A DNA stretch of 64,000 nt from Firmicutes bacterium UBA5493 (GTDB lineage: Bacteria; Bacillota; Limnochordia; Darwinibacteriales; Darwinibacteriaceae). The stretch spans positions 37,432 to 101,431 of the forward strand of contig DIPH01000015.1 in NCBI GenBank assembly GCA_002424045.1, in the 5' to 3' direction. The notes beneath the pieces were generated by a model. The model was not told the origin of the DNA. It ran no database searches and saw only the letters and a program-made list of their open reading frames with translations. The translations under genes were made by a program, and so were the position numbers. Shown here piece after piece: positions 43,988 to 52,092 of this stretch. Numbering within the stretch: position 1 is the stretch's first letter; every line of letters begins with the position of its first letter.

Positions 43988-45271
43988 CTAAGCCTCCTTG
44001 TTACCTTTGGGGAAGTCCTTTTCCAAAGCCCAAAGACCTAGAGCTGGATTACTAATGTAAAAGACTTCTTCTCCGTTAACGATATTACGGCCTTCCTTGA
44101 GCTGGTCTAGCCTATACTGGCTGACAGCTTGGGCATAGGGCACGTAGTTGTAATTGACTCCTCGAATCTCCTCTTCCGTCAAATGCTCCACCGCATAGGT
44201 GATTTTGAAGCGGTTTTCCGAGGAACCATGAATTAAATGTGCTGCCACCGACAGATTCTTCCCCAGTTCCTCACTGGTTTTCACAAAGTCTAGAATCTCA
44301 CGACTGGTCTTATAACCGAAAGCGCGAATCAAACGATCAATCTCTGGATCTTCGCCAAACATACGAACACCAGGAGCCAAAATGACCAACTCACCATCAT
44401 CTGCAATGGCCATTCTTGTGCGATACACGGACTTATTGCCCAGCCAGGTGCTCCTAAATTCGTTGGGATCCAAGTAGACGACAACTTTCTTGAGAGGTTC
44501 AGAGAGCAAGTCCAAATTGCATACTTGACTCTTAGCTACAGCCTGGCTAAACGCCTCGCGCTCCTTGCCCAAGAATAAGCCCTGCAGTGCAGTGGCTTCG
44601 TCCCTTGTTTCAGTTACGGTAAGAACATAAGCCAAGGGCAAATCATGCAGGAAATGCTCTTCTGCATAATCAAACACCTTACGAACGGGGGAATAATCCC
44701 GACCCATCATTTTCTCCATGCCGTAAACTGCTCCGAGAAAATGGGACTTGTCAATAATATCTTTACCACCGCACCCTACCACGATGTTCTTGGTGTAATT
44801 GGCCATCCCCACTACCTCATGTGGTACGACTTGACCGATGGACAAGATGAGATCATACTGGCCTTCGAGAATTTCACTGTTGATATCCACAACAATGGAA
44901 TAATCCACGAGGCCTTCAGAGACTTCCTTTACAAAACCGCCTGGCACAACGCCCACCGTTTTAACATCGGTGCGCCAGTTATGGTCTAGGTACACCTCAG
45001 GCGGTACATCTGCCCCAAAAATCCGCTGTTTTTCCTCCAAGGTCATGGGTACATGGGTTCCCAAGGCCGGCAAAATTCTTACCTCTGCAGGCTGCAACAA
45101 GTGGTGCAACATACTCGTGATTGGTCCGGCCATGCTATGTGCCCTGGTGCCGTCTGGAGGGATTAGCAACACTTTATCTAGGGGCTTTTCGTATGCACCC
45201 AGCCATGTGGCCAACTCCTTTTGGACGGTCTCTAAATCGATGGGACCGTCTGCCAAGAAACGACTTTCCAT
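43988..45271 (-). CDS. LarA-family racemase/epimerase, candidate D-gluconate/D-mannonate 2-epimerase
   Basis: 427 residues, distant from the two LarA paralogues at 28-31 kb. The catalytic set is present: His73 (LGTHVPMT), His151 (VVPHEVVGMAN), Lys161 (NYTKNIVVGCGG, the pincer-nucleotide Lys) and His177 (IDKSHFLGA). The LarA superfamily is known to include D-gluconate 2-epimerases. D-mannonate, the product of UxuB encoded immediately upstream, is the C2 epimer of D-gluconate. In an operon with gnd and a kinase, conversion of D-mannonate to D-gluconate is the simplest role. This function is inference; the family is clear. Genes for the nickel cofactor are not nearby. Confidence 0.82.
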   Translation of the reverse strand: MESRFLADGPIDLETVQKELATWLGAYEKPLDKVLLIPPDGTRAHSMAGPITSMLHHLLQPAEVRILPALGTHVPMTLEEKQRIFGADVPPEVYLDHNWRTDVKTVGVVPGGFVKEVSEGLVDYSIVVDINSEILEGQYDLILSIGQVVPHEVVGMANYTKNIVVGCGGKDIIDKSHFLGAVYGMEKMMGRDYSPVRKVFDYAEEHFLHDLPLAYVLTVTETRDEATALQGLFLGKEREAFSQAVAKSQVCNLDLLSEPLKKVVVYLDPNEFRSTWLGNKSVYRTRMAIADDGELVILAPGVRMFGEDPEIDRLIRAFGYKTSREILDFVKTSEELGKNLSVAAHLIHGSSENRFKITYAVEHLTEEEIRGVNYNYVPYAQAVSQYRLDQLKEGRNIVNGEEVFYISNPALGLWALEKDFPKGNKEA

Positions 45272-45292
45272 ACCTTACACCACCCTCTATTT

Positions 45293-46105
45293 CTATACTC
45301 CCGAAAACGCTGCAAATCCGCCATCCACAGGTACAACGATTCCGGTGACAAATCGGCTTGCATCCGATACGAGCCAAATAGCGGTACCCACTAGGTCAGA
45401 AGGTTCTCCAAAGCGGCCCATGGGTGTGTGCTCTAAGATTGTACGGCCCCGAGCTGTTAAATCACCTGTTTTCTCCTCGGTTAGCAAGAAGCGATTCTGC
45501 TTGGTCAAGAAGAAGCCTGGTGCCATTGCATTCACCCTTATATTTGCGGAATAGTGTTTGTTTAGATGGACCGCCAGCCACTGGGTGAAATTGCTTACTG
45601 CTGCTTTAGCACCGCCATAACCTACAACATTGGTCAATGGCCGTATGGCTGCCATGGAGGAGATATTCAGAATCACTCCCTCTTTTTTCTCTGCGAGGAT
45701 TTCGCCGAAAACTTGCGAAGGAAGCAAGGTGCCCATGAAGTTGAGTCGCACAACGTTATCCAGATCCTGTTCGGGTAAATCAAAAAAGGACAAATTCGGG
45801 CTTGTGGTTGCGGATGGGCTATTGCCCCCGACCCCATTCACCAGAATATCGATGGTACCATACTTGGCTAGAATCTCTTCCCGAGCTTGCAGGAGACTTT
45901 CCCGATCTAAAGCATCGAATGGAATACTGACGGCGTCCCCCCTCGCTTCCTTAATTTCCGCAACCAGTTCATCCGCGGGGTTACGATCCAATACCGCAAT
46001 TTTGGCCCCGGCTTTGGCTAGGCCGCGGGATAGTTCACTCCCCAAAATACCTGCTCCACCCGTAATTGCCACAACTTTACCACTCAAATCAAATAATCCT
46101 TGCAT
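45293..46105 (-). CDS. uxuB: D-mannonate oxidoreductase (fructuronate reductase), SDR type
   Basis: 270 residues, classical SDR. It reduces D-fructuronate to D-mannonate with NAD(P)H. Motifs: ITGGAGILGSELSRGLAKAG (cofactor), NGVGGN, LNISSMAAIRPL, the active pair YGGAKAAV (Tyr and Lys intact) and the C-terminal SRFVTGIVVPVDGGFAAFSG, which closely resembles Bacillus YjmF/UxuB. GGAGGGG precedes the ATG. It is the first gene of the hexuronate operon and is preceded by a perfect 17-base palindrome. Confidence 0.88.
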   Translation of the reverse strand: MQGLFDLSGKVVAITGGAGILGSELSRGLAKAGAKIAVLDRNPADELVAEIKEARGDAVSIPFDALDRESLLQAREEILAKYGTIDILVNGVGGNSPSATTSPNLSFFDLPEQDLDNVVRLNFMGTLLPSQVFGEILAEKKEGVILNISSMAAIRPLTNVVGYGGAKAAVSNFTQWLAVHLNKHYSANIRVNAMAPGFFLTKQNRFLLTEEKTGDLTARGRTILEHTPMGRFGEPSDLVGTAIWLVSDASRFVTGIVVPVDGGFAAFSGV

Positions 46106-46176
46106 AGATGCCCCTCCTTGTTCTTGTGCTTTGTCGACATAGAAATTCTTTGAAGTTGTCCTGAAACAAGCTATTT

Positions 46177-46193
46177 AGTTGCGTGACGCAACT
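46177..46193. promoter_or_regulatory. perfect palindrome upstream of uxuB, candidate operator
   Basis: AGTTGCGTGACGCAACT reads the same on both strands apart from its central base. It lies 72 bases upstream of the uxuB start and just before the ROK gene terminator. The adjacent ROK repressor or the GntR regulator could bind it. No clear -10/-35 pair is visible in the 126-base interval. Confidence 0.55.
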
Positions 46194-46202
46194 TAGTCAC
46201 CG

Positions 46203-46227
46203 AAAAAAGAGTGGTCTAGAACCACTT
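46203..46227 (-). terminator. intrinsic terminator after ROK regulator gene
   Basis: On the minus strand AGTGGT-tctag-ACCACT followed by a C and six T. The stem starts five bases after the ROK stop codon and ends the Region 6 operon. Confidence 0.92.
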
Positions 46228-46231
46228 CAGC

Positions 46232-47467
46232 CTATACATGATCCCACCCATTGGATTTCGGTAGCTCAAAAATATCCTGCAATAGTAAGGTTGCCGCTCC
46301 AATTGTCACGGAGTCTTGCCCCAAACCCACTGGTTCTAACCTTAGGTGACTTTTTAGGGGCTGGAGCACCTGGATACCTACGGTTTCCCGAACCTTGGGT
46401 AATATATAATCCAGCACCGGAAACACATCTCCTCCGATTAAAACCTTCGCAGGATTGAGAATGTTTATGGTGTAGGACAGTGCCAAACCCAAGTGAGCGG
46501 CAACCTCTTCCCATAATCTAAGGGCTGCTGGGTCACGGGCAAACGTGGCCTGGCACAGCTTCTCGAAATTGAGCTGGTTGGGATCTCCTCCGGTAAATGC
46601 CATAAGGCTCTGGGCTTCACCCTTCTTTAGCAGTTCCCTTCCGCGCTTCAATATCGCATCAATGGATGCAACCGTCTCTAAACAACCTAAATTACCACAT
46701 TTGCAGCGGGGACCACCTGGAAGGACAGTAAGATGTCCGATTTCACCTGCACTATAATCCGTCCCAGGAAATAACCTACCGCCCAAGATCACACCTGATC
46801 CGATAGAAGAGCCAACTTTTACTACGAGGATATTTTCCACCGCTTGCCCATTACCAAACCACGATTCTCCAAGTGCCATGGCGTTGGCATTATTCTCCAT
46901 GCGGACGGGTAAGTCATACCTACTTTCAATGTTGACGGCCACCGGTTCATTACGCCACTCAATGGCCGGAGCGAAAACACTAAGACCTTGATGACTATTA
47001 ACAATTCCATGCATAGCCACGCCTATGCCCAAAACAGTAATTTCTCTCTCTTGGGCTCGCTCTAGCAACGAATCTATGACACCATAGACATCCGCCATCA
47101 CAGCATCCCGGCTGGCATCTCGGAGTGGTACTTCCATACGTTCTGTGATCTGGGCGTTAAAGTCGACCAAGACTCCTGCCACAAATGTTGATTCAATGGC
47201 GATTCCCACTACATGAACGGCGCCGGCAACCAGACTTAACATCACGGGTCTACGACCAAGCCCACTGTCTCCTTCGCCACTCTCCTCCACGAATCCTTCT
47301 TCCAAAAGTGAAGCAACGATACGAGTGATTGTGGACCGATGGAGTCCTGTCTGGCGCGCAATATCAGCCCGCGAGATTGATCCAGCCCGCATAATGTGAC
47401 CTAGGACCAATCTGGGACTAATCTCTTTTAAAATGGGGAGCTTCTCTCGAATATCCATAGCCATCAT
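46232..47467 (-). CDS. ROK family transcriptional repressor (NagC/XylR type)
   Basis: 411 residues. The N-terminal winged HTH (SRADIARQTGLHRSTITRIV) is followed by a ROK sugar-kinase-like domain: VVGIAIESTFVAGVLVDF, ENNANAMALGESWFGNG, the zinc motif CKCGNLGCLETVAS and KVLIGGDVF. The start may be the ATG at 47467 or the one at 47458, which is better spaced from AGGA. It is the last gene of the operon that carries the sugar transporter and lies directly upstream of the hexuronate operon, so it probably senses a sugar or uronate derivative and controls one or both operons. Confidence 0.9.
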   Translation of the reverse strand: MMAMDIREKLPILKEISPRLVLGHIMRAGSISRADIARQTGLHRSTITRIVASLLEEGFVEESGEGDSGLGRRPVMLSLVAGAVHVVGIAIESTFVAGVLVDFNAQITERMEVPLRDASRDAVMADVYGVIDSLLERAQEREITVLGIGVAMHGIVNSHQGLSVFAPAIEWRNEPVAVNIESRYDLPVRMENNANAMALGESWFGNGQAVENILVVKVGSSIGSGVILGGRLFPGTDYSAGEIGHLTVLPGGPRCKCGNLGCLETVASIDAILKRGRELLKKGEAQSLMAFTGGDPNQLNFEKLCQATFARDPAALRLWEEVAAHLGLALSYTINILNPAKVLIGGDVFPVLDYILPKVRETVGIQVLQPLKSHLRLEPVGLGQDSVTIGAATLLLQDIFELPKSNGWDHV

Positions 47468-47484
47468 TCCTGTTCCACAGGAGT

Positions 47485-48765
47485 CTACTTGATCATATGG
47501 TTGATAACAGTAACATCCGTCTTCTTCATGCCTTCAGAGGCAATGTTCCCGATTACACTGATGGTCTCCTCCACATTGGACTTGACAATACCGTCCCCAT
47601 CCAAAAACTTCAGAGCGGTAAAGGACATGGTCAGCCCCATAATGGCTGCATCTACTGACGATGCAATTTTTGCTGCACACGACGGTTTGGCTCCATCACA
47701 AAGAATGCCCGAAACATTAGCTAATGTGTTTGTGATGGTATCGCAAACCTCTTCATAATCTCCTCCGAGCATGTAGGTGATGGCAGCACCTGAACCGCAG
47801 GCTGCACTTACCGCGCCACAATAGGCCGAAAGGCGACCAATACCGGTTTTCTGATGAATGGCCACGAGGTTACTTACACACAGAGCCCTAAACAACTTTT
47901 CCTCAGACAATTCATAGTATCTGGCATAGACGATAACGGGGATAGAGGCAGCAATGCCCTGGTTTCCGCTTCCAGAGTTGATCACAACAGGCAATTGGCA
48001 ACCGTCCATGCGGGCATCGGAAGCGGCAGCAGCTGTAGCACGGGCAACATTCCCGACGGCATTTCCGAAGTTCTCCAGGAGGACCTTGCCCACACTAGCG
48101 CCGTAGTCCTCTGTTAAGCCTGCTTCTGCAATGGCGGTATTATGCTCAACCTGGGGCCTGAGAATGGGCTCAACATCCTCGAGTTTCACAGAATGAGCAA
48201 AGTCCAGAATATCTCTGACATTCAAGAGCGAACGATCGGTAAGTGTTTCACCACCCTCGGCACTTACTCCTTTATCCAAGAGGATGTTGCCGTCCTTTTC
48301 GATCCGCACAAAGCTCGTGTGGGTATGCAAAATCTCAACTAAGGCGTGGCTTTGCTTCGACGTCCCCTCCACAATAAGATGGAGTTTAGCTGGAGTTTTA
48401 TCCAAGAGTTCCACCACGCAGCACGAAGCATCAGCGATGCGCTCCTTCGTGTTTTCAATGTCTTTTTCCTTAACAGAACTTAGGACCGCCAAACCACGAT
48501 CTGCTTCTCCACCGAAAATGCCCAGCCATACCGCGGTCGCAATTCCTTTTAGACCGTTAGAGTGGGGAATGGTCACCGACTTGGTGTTTTTGATCAAGTT
48601 TCCACTCATCCTGACCTCAATTTTCTCAGGAACCTCACCTAGAACGTCCCGAAGCTTAGCACCGGCTAAAGCCAAACAAGCAGGCTCGGTGCAACCTACA
48701 GCAGGTACCAATTCTTCCTCCAAGATAGCAATATAATTCTCGTATTTCACCTTATCAATACACAT
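47485..48765 (-). CDS. L-cysteine desulfidase family protein (CyuA/YhaM, UPF0597)
   Basis: 426 residues. The family comprises Fe-S dependent cysteine desulfidase and serine-dehydratase-alpha-like enzymes. Cluster and substrate motifs are VGCTEPACLALAGAKLRDVL near residue 18, VINSGSGNQGIAASIPVIVY, IGRLSAYCGAVSAACGSGAA and GILCDGAKPSCAAKIASSVD. GTGACAT lies ahead of the ATG. Its position between sugar permease and ROK repressor genes is unexpected for cysteine breakdown. It may deaminate an amino acid or amino-sugar-derived acid; the substrate in this operon is open. Confidence 0.85.
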   Translation of the reverse strand: MCIDKVKYENYIAILEEELVPAVGCTEPACLALAGAKLRDVLGEVPEKIEVRMSGNLIKNTKSVTIPHSNGLKGIATAVWLGIFGGEADRGLAVLSSVKEKDIENTKERIADASCCVVELLDKTPAKLHLIVEGTSKQSHALVEILHTHTSFVRIEKDGNILLDKGVSAEGGETLTDRSLLNVRDILDFAHSVKLEDVEPILRPQVEHNTAIAEAGLTEDYGASVGKVLLENFGNAVGNVARATAAAASDARMDGCQLPVVINSGSGNQGIAASIPVIVYARYYELSEEKLFRALCVSNLVAIHQKTGIGRLSAYCGAVSAACGSGAAITYMLGGDYEEVCDTITNTLANVSGILCDGAKPSCAAKIASSVDAAIMGLTMSFTALKFLDGDGIVKSNVEETISVIGNIASEGMKKTDVTVINHMIK

Positions 48766-48788
48766 ATGTCACCTCATCATAACCGAAA

Positions 48789-49628
48789 TTAACCTTTAAC
48801 CGCACCGGCCACTTGACCGGATTTCTGATATGTCTGCATGACTAGGTAGAGAATAATACTGGGGACAATGACCAAGGTAGTGCCCGCCAGTACCACTTGC
48901 CATGGCGTCGATAATCCGTCGCTGACTGGGAGCATTGAAACCGAAACCATCAGCGTATACTTAGAACTATCGCGCAAATACAGAAGGGGCCAGAAGTAGT
49001 CGTTCCAACGGGCAATAACCGTGATAGATGCCCAGGAGGCCAATGCTGGTTTGGCAATGGGCACAACAATTCTTCTATAGATGCCAAATTCACTGCATCC
49101 GTCAATACGAGCCGAATCAATGATGGCGTCGGGTATATCCAACATATATTGCCTCAAATAGAAAATACCAATGGCAGTGGCCATCCGCGGAATGATCAAG
49201 GACCATAGACTGTTAACCAAGCCTACTCTGCGCATGATCACAAACATGGGAACCGCACCAACTTCTGGCGAAATCATCATGGTAGCAATGACAAAATAGA
49301 AGAGAGCATTGCGCCCGGGAAAATCGAATTTAGCAAAGGCATATCCTGCCAGGGAACAGAAAAACAACGTGGTCACCGTCCCCACGATGGAGGTAAATGC
49401 ACTGTTTAAGAGATTTGTCCAGATTGGAATGAGTTCAAAAAGCCGCTTGTAGTTGGCCAGTGTTGGACTTTGAATACGCAGGGCATTAAACCCAGTAATA
49501 CTCTCTCCCACTTCTTTAAAGGAAATAATGGACATCCAGAGTACTGGGAAGAGACAAAAGGCAACAATAATGCACAGCAATCCATGGACAACAAGTTTAC
49601 GAAGCACTTCCTTTGTCTTGTAGCTCAT
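48789..49628 (-). CDS. carbohydrate ABC transporter permease (MalG-like)
   Basis: 279 residues from the ATG at 49628 (GACGGGGGG ahead of it); the open frame to 49646 overlaps the partner's stop. Second permease of a CUT1-type sugar importer: six membrane segments, SLAGYAFAKFDFPGRNALFY and the EAA coupling loop DSARIDGCSEFGIYRRIVVP with the family Gly. It ends QTYQKSGQVAGAVKG, typical of MalG relatives. No ATPase gene is in the operon, as is common in Bacillota that share one MsmX-type ATPase. Confidence 0.93.
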   Translation of the reverse strand: MSYKTKEVLRKLVVHGLLCIIVAFCLFPVLWMSIISFKEVGESITGFNALRIQSPTLANYKRLFELIPIWTNLLNSAFTSIVGTVTTLFFCSLAGYAFAKFDFPGRNALFYFVIATMMISPEVGAVPMFVIMRRVGLVNSLWSLIIPRMATAIGIFYLRQYMLDIPDAIIDSARIDGCSEFGIYRRIVVPIAKPALASWASITVIARWNDYFWPLLYLRDSSKYTLMVSVSMLPVSDGLSTPWQVVLAGTTLVIVPSIILYLVMQTYQKSGQVAGAVKG

Positions 49629-49645
49629 AACAAACCCCCCCGTCA

Positions 49646-50515
49646 CTAGATTTCACCCGTCCTGCGTCGTACCATGAACTGAATGAGCGAAATACCAAGC
49701 AGAATTACAATCAACACTACACCTAACGCAGAACCGTAACCCAATTTGAAGTTGGTGAAAGCGGACGTATACATCAGTTCAAACAACGATGTATTTGATG
49801 TTCCAGGCCCAGATAATATGTGGGACTCATTGAAAAGTCGCCACGCGTCTACGGTGATGGTGATAAAGCAGAAGAACAGAATATTATTTAGCAGTGGCAG
49901 GGTGATACGGAGAAACTGTTGCCAGCCCGATGCTCCATCCACTGTAGCTGCTTCGTAATACTCATCGGAGATATTCAATAGACCAGATAGGATAATCATT
50001 GTGAACCAAGGCGTTAGGCGCCAGATAAACAAGATCACTACTGGAATCCAGGCATAGGCACTTGTGGTCAACCAGGGAATACGACTTCCTCCCAAGGACA
50101 CAATGACCTCATTCACCAGGCCTGCATGTTCTTCAAACAACATTCGGAAAATTAACCCCATGGCCACCGAAGCACAGACATACGGAAGAAATGTGGACGT
50201 TTTGAAGAACTGTTTCGAGCGTAACACTTTGCTATTGAGCAAAACAGCGATGAGTAAAGACAATCCCATGATGCCAATGGCTCCCACGATCCAGTAGCGA
50301 AATGTATTCTGGATAGCATTGGAAAACATGTAGTCATTCATCATGAGCTGGTAATTTCTCCACCCAATCCACCTCGGAGGCCTTAGCCCGTTCCATTCAG
50401 TAAAGCTGTAATACACAGTGGCAATGGTGGGAACAAGCTGAAATACCAGGAAGAGAATGAGATAAGGTGCGATGAATAGATAGGGATGGCGATGCTTTCT
50501 CAACGTCTCCCACAT
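49646..50515 (-). CDS. carbohydrate ABC transporter permease (MalF/UgpA-like)
   Basis: 289 residues, first permease of the CUT1 importer. The N-terminus KHRHPYLFIAPYLILFLVFQ leads into YSFTEWNGLRPPRWIGWRNY, typical of the family. The coupling loop is EYYEAATVDGASGWQQFLRI. It is separated from the binding-protein gene by a 113-base gap with two hairpins. Confidence 0.93.
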   Translation of the reverse strand: MWETLRKHRHPYLFIAPYLILFLVFQLVPTIATVYYSFTEWNGLRPPRWIGWRNYQLMMNDYMFSNAIQNTFRYWIVGAIGIMGLSLLIAVLLNSKVLRSKQFFKTSTFLPYVCASVAMGLIFRMLFEEHAGLVNEVIVSLGGSRIPWLTTSAYAWIPVVILFIWRLTPWFTMIILSGLLNISDEYYEAATVDGASGWQQFLRITLPLLNNILFFCFITITVDAWRLFNESHILSGPGTSNTSLFELMYTSAFTNFKLGYGSALGVVLIVILLGISLIQFMVRRRTGEI

Positions 50516-50548
50516 GAAAATCCTCCTTTTCCGCTATTAACCGGCAAC

Positions 50549-50615
50549 GCCCGGAAAACGGGCCTCACCTCGGGCGAGATGTCCTGGCGCACCCATTAGT
50601 ACGGAGCGCGCCAGG
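50549..50615 (-). repeat. two stem-loops between sugar-binding protein and permease
   Basis: CCTGGCGC (50583-50590) and GCGCCAGG (50608-50615) are perfect arms, and GCCCG-gaaaa-CGGGC (50549-50563) is a second hairpin nearer the permease. Neither is followed by a T-run. They occupy most of the gap between stop and ribosome binding site. Confidence 0.8.
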
Positions 50616-50628
50616 GCCAGAGTACTCC

Positions 50629-51957
50629 TTAGGGCATCTCTGCCCGGCCAATACGGAGTTTGAGTTCTTTATCCATATTAGCAATTGCCTGTACCATTGT
50701 TTGCTCACCGGCCACATATTTCTCAATCTCAGCACTGATGATGCCGTCAGCTTCATTGTCCTGTGGCGTTACTGTCATGTTAGGTGAAGGATTGAACAGA
50801 CCATCAGCCTCGGCTTTTCGGAACGATTGACCGCCGTAGAAAGACGAGGGTTCTTGCCAGAATGGATCCGACAGCACTTCAAGGGAAACTGGGTTGGAGT
50901 AGGGACCATTCAGTCTGTCCATCTCGTTTACCCATGCGTTGCGCTCTTCAGTATTGGTCGAGAAGTCATACCACATATCCAAGAACAGATCCACGTAGGT
51001 GTCGTCTCCCTTGTTTACTACGCAGAAGTACGTAGAAACAGGGGCACCGCCGGTGCCTACTTCTTCAAAGACAGGCGCACCCATCACTCGCCAATCACCA
51101 ACAGTGGCTGTCAGGTTCCTGCGCAAGAATTCATCCCAGAATGCACCGATATAGAATGTAGCAATTTTGCCTTGATCCGTTGCTTCATAAAGTGGCGGCT
51201 GCATCATGGTTGTTCTGTAGAGAAGCCCCTCGCTGTGAAGCTGATCCAAGAATCCAAGGGCCAGCTTTGTACCTTCGTCTTCGCCGATGACCACATTCCC
51301 ATTTTCATCCCAGATTCTAGCATTGGCTTGAGGCATCAAACCGCGACGACCCCAGTAACGCCAGGTATAGGTGGTGGGATCAATATAAGATAGATAGACT
51401 TCACCATTGCTGCGTTCTTTTAGGAGACGTCCTGCTTCAAGATATCCGTCAAAGGTGCCCATCATAGCGGGATCTACGTCATACTCTTCGAAAATCGCCG
51501 CATTGTAGAATAACACTTGGGGACGAACAGCGTCAGGCAGAGCCCAAACACGTCCATCAATGGTGGCATCGAGTACTGCACCGTCCACGAACTGATCTGC
51601 GATTGGTGTCCAATAATCAGTCATGTCTAACAGTAATCCAGCATCAACCAAGTTCATGATGCCTACTGCATCAAGCATAATCACATCTGGCATATCTTTG
51701 TAAGCGCCAGCGAGATTATCCATGGCGATCTTCTGAACGCCAGCGTGCATGGTTTCGATCTGAACTGTCTCAACATCCACATTAGGAGCAAAGCGATGGA
51801 TGGAAGGTTGGTAGAATAGTTCCCGGAAATGAGGTTGTCCAGTAGAGTAAATGAGAATCTTTCCATCTGGATAAGTGTCTTGAGCCATCACAGGAAAAAC
51901 GCTCATAACCAACGAAACGACGACAAGCAACACTAAGGACATTGATTTTCTGTACAT
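50629..51957 (-). CDS. extracellular sugar-binding protein (SBP family 1)
   Basis: 442 residues with the signal peptide YRKSMSLVLLVVVSLVMSVF followed by PVMAQD. Typical of family 1 solute-binding proteins for oligosaccharides: DMPDVIMLDAVGIMNLVDAG, WALPDAVRPQVLFYNAAIFE and YDVDPAMMGTFDGYLEAGRL. The ligand is unknown; neighbouring regulators and the hexuronate operon make an oligosaccharide or uronate-containing sugar plausible. Confidence 0.92.
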   Translation of the reverse strand: MYRKSMSLVLLVVVSLVMSVFPVMAQDTYPDGKILIYSTGQPHFRELFYQPSIHRFAPNVDVETVQIETMHAGVQKIAMDNLAGAYKDMPDVIMLDAVGIMNLVDAGLLLDMTDYWTPIADQFVDGAVLDATIDGRVWALPDAVRPQVLFYNAAIFEEYDVDPAMMGTFDGYLEAGRLLKERSNGEVYLSYIDPTTYTWRYWGRRGLMPQANARIWDENGNVVIGEDEGTKLALGFLDQLHSEGLLYRTTMMQPPLYEATDQGKIATFYIGAFWDEFLRRNLTATVGDWRVMGAPVFEEVGTGGAPVSTYFCVVNKGDDTYVDLFLDMWYDFSTNTEERNAWVNEMDRLNGPYSNPVSLEVLSDPFWQEPSSFYGGQSFRKAEADGLFNPSPNMTVTPQDNEADGIISAEIEKYVAGEQTMVQAIANMDKELKLRIGRAEMP

Positions 51958-51984
51958 TCTTGAGAGTCCTCCTTCTTCGATATC

Positions 51985-52092
51985 TTACTCAATAACAGTA
52001 GGATAAATCTTGTGCTCTCTAGCATTGATGAGCTCTTGAACAGCACCTCCAATCCCCTCCACATCATAAGACGCGACATAGTTGGCACAGAT
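51985..52092 (-). other. 35-codon open stretch after the GntR stop (possible gene remnant)
   Basis: Reading on in the GntR frame past its stop gives 35 codons before the next stop at 51985. The translation begins ICANYVASYDVEGIGGAVQE and ends with NAREHKIYPTVIE. Composition looks protein-like, but the GntR protein already ends at a normal FCD boundary, and I do not recognise the stretch. A stop-free run of this length can occur by chance. Confidence 0.25.
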
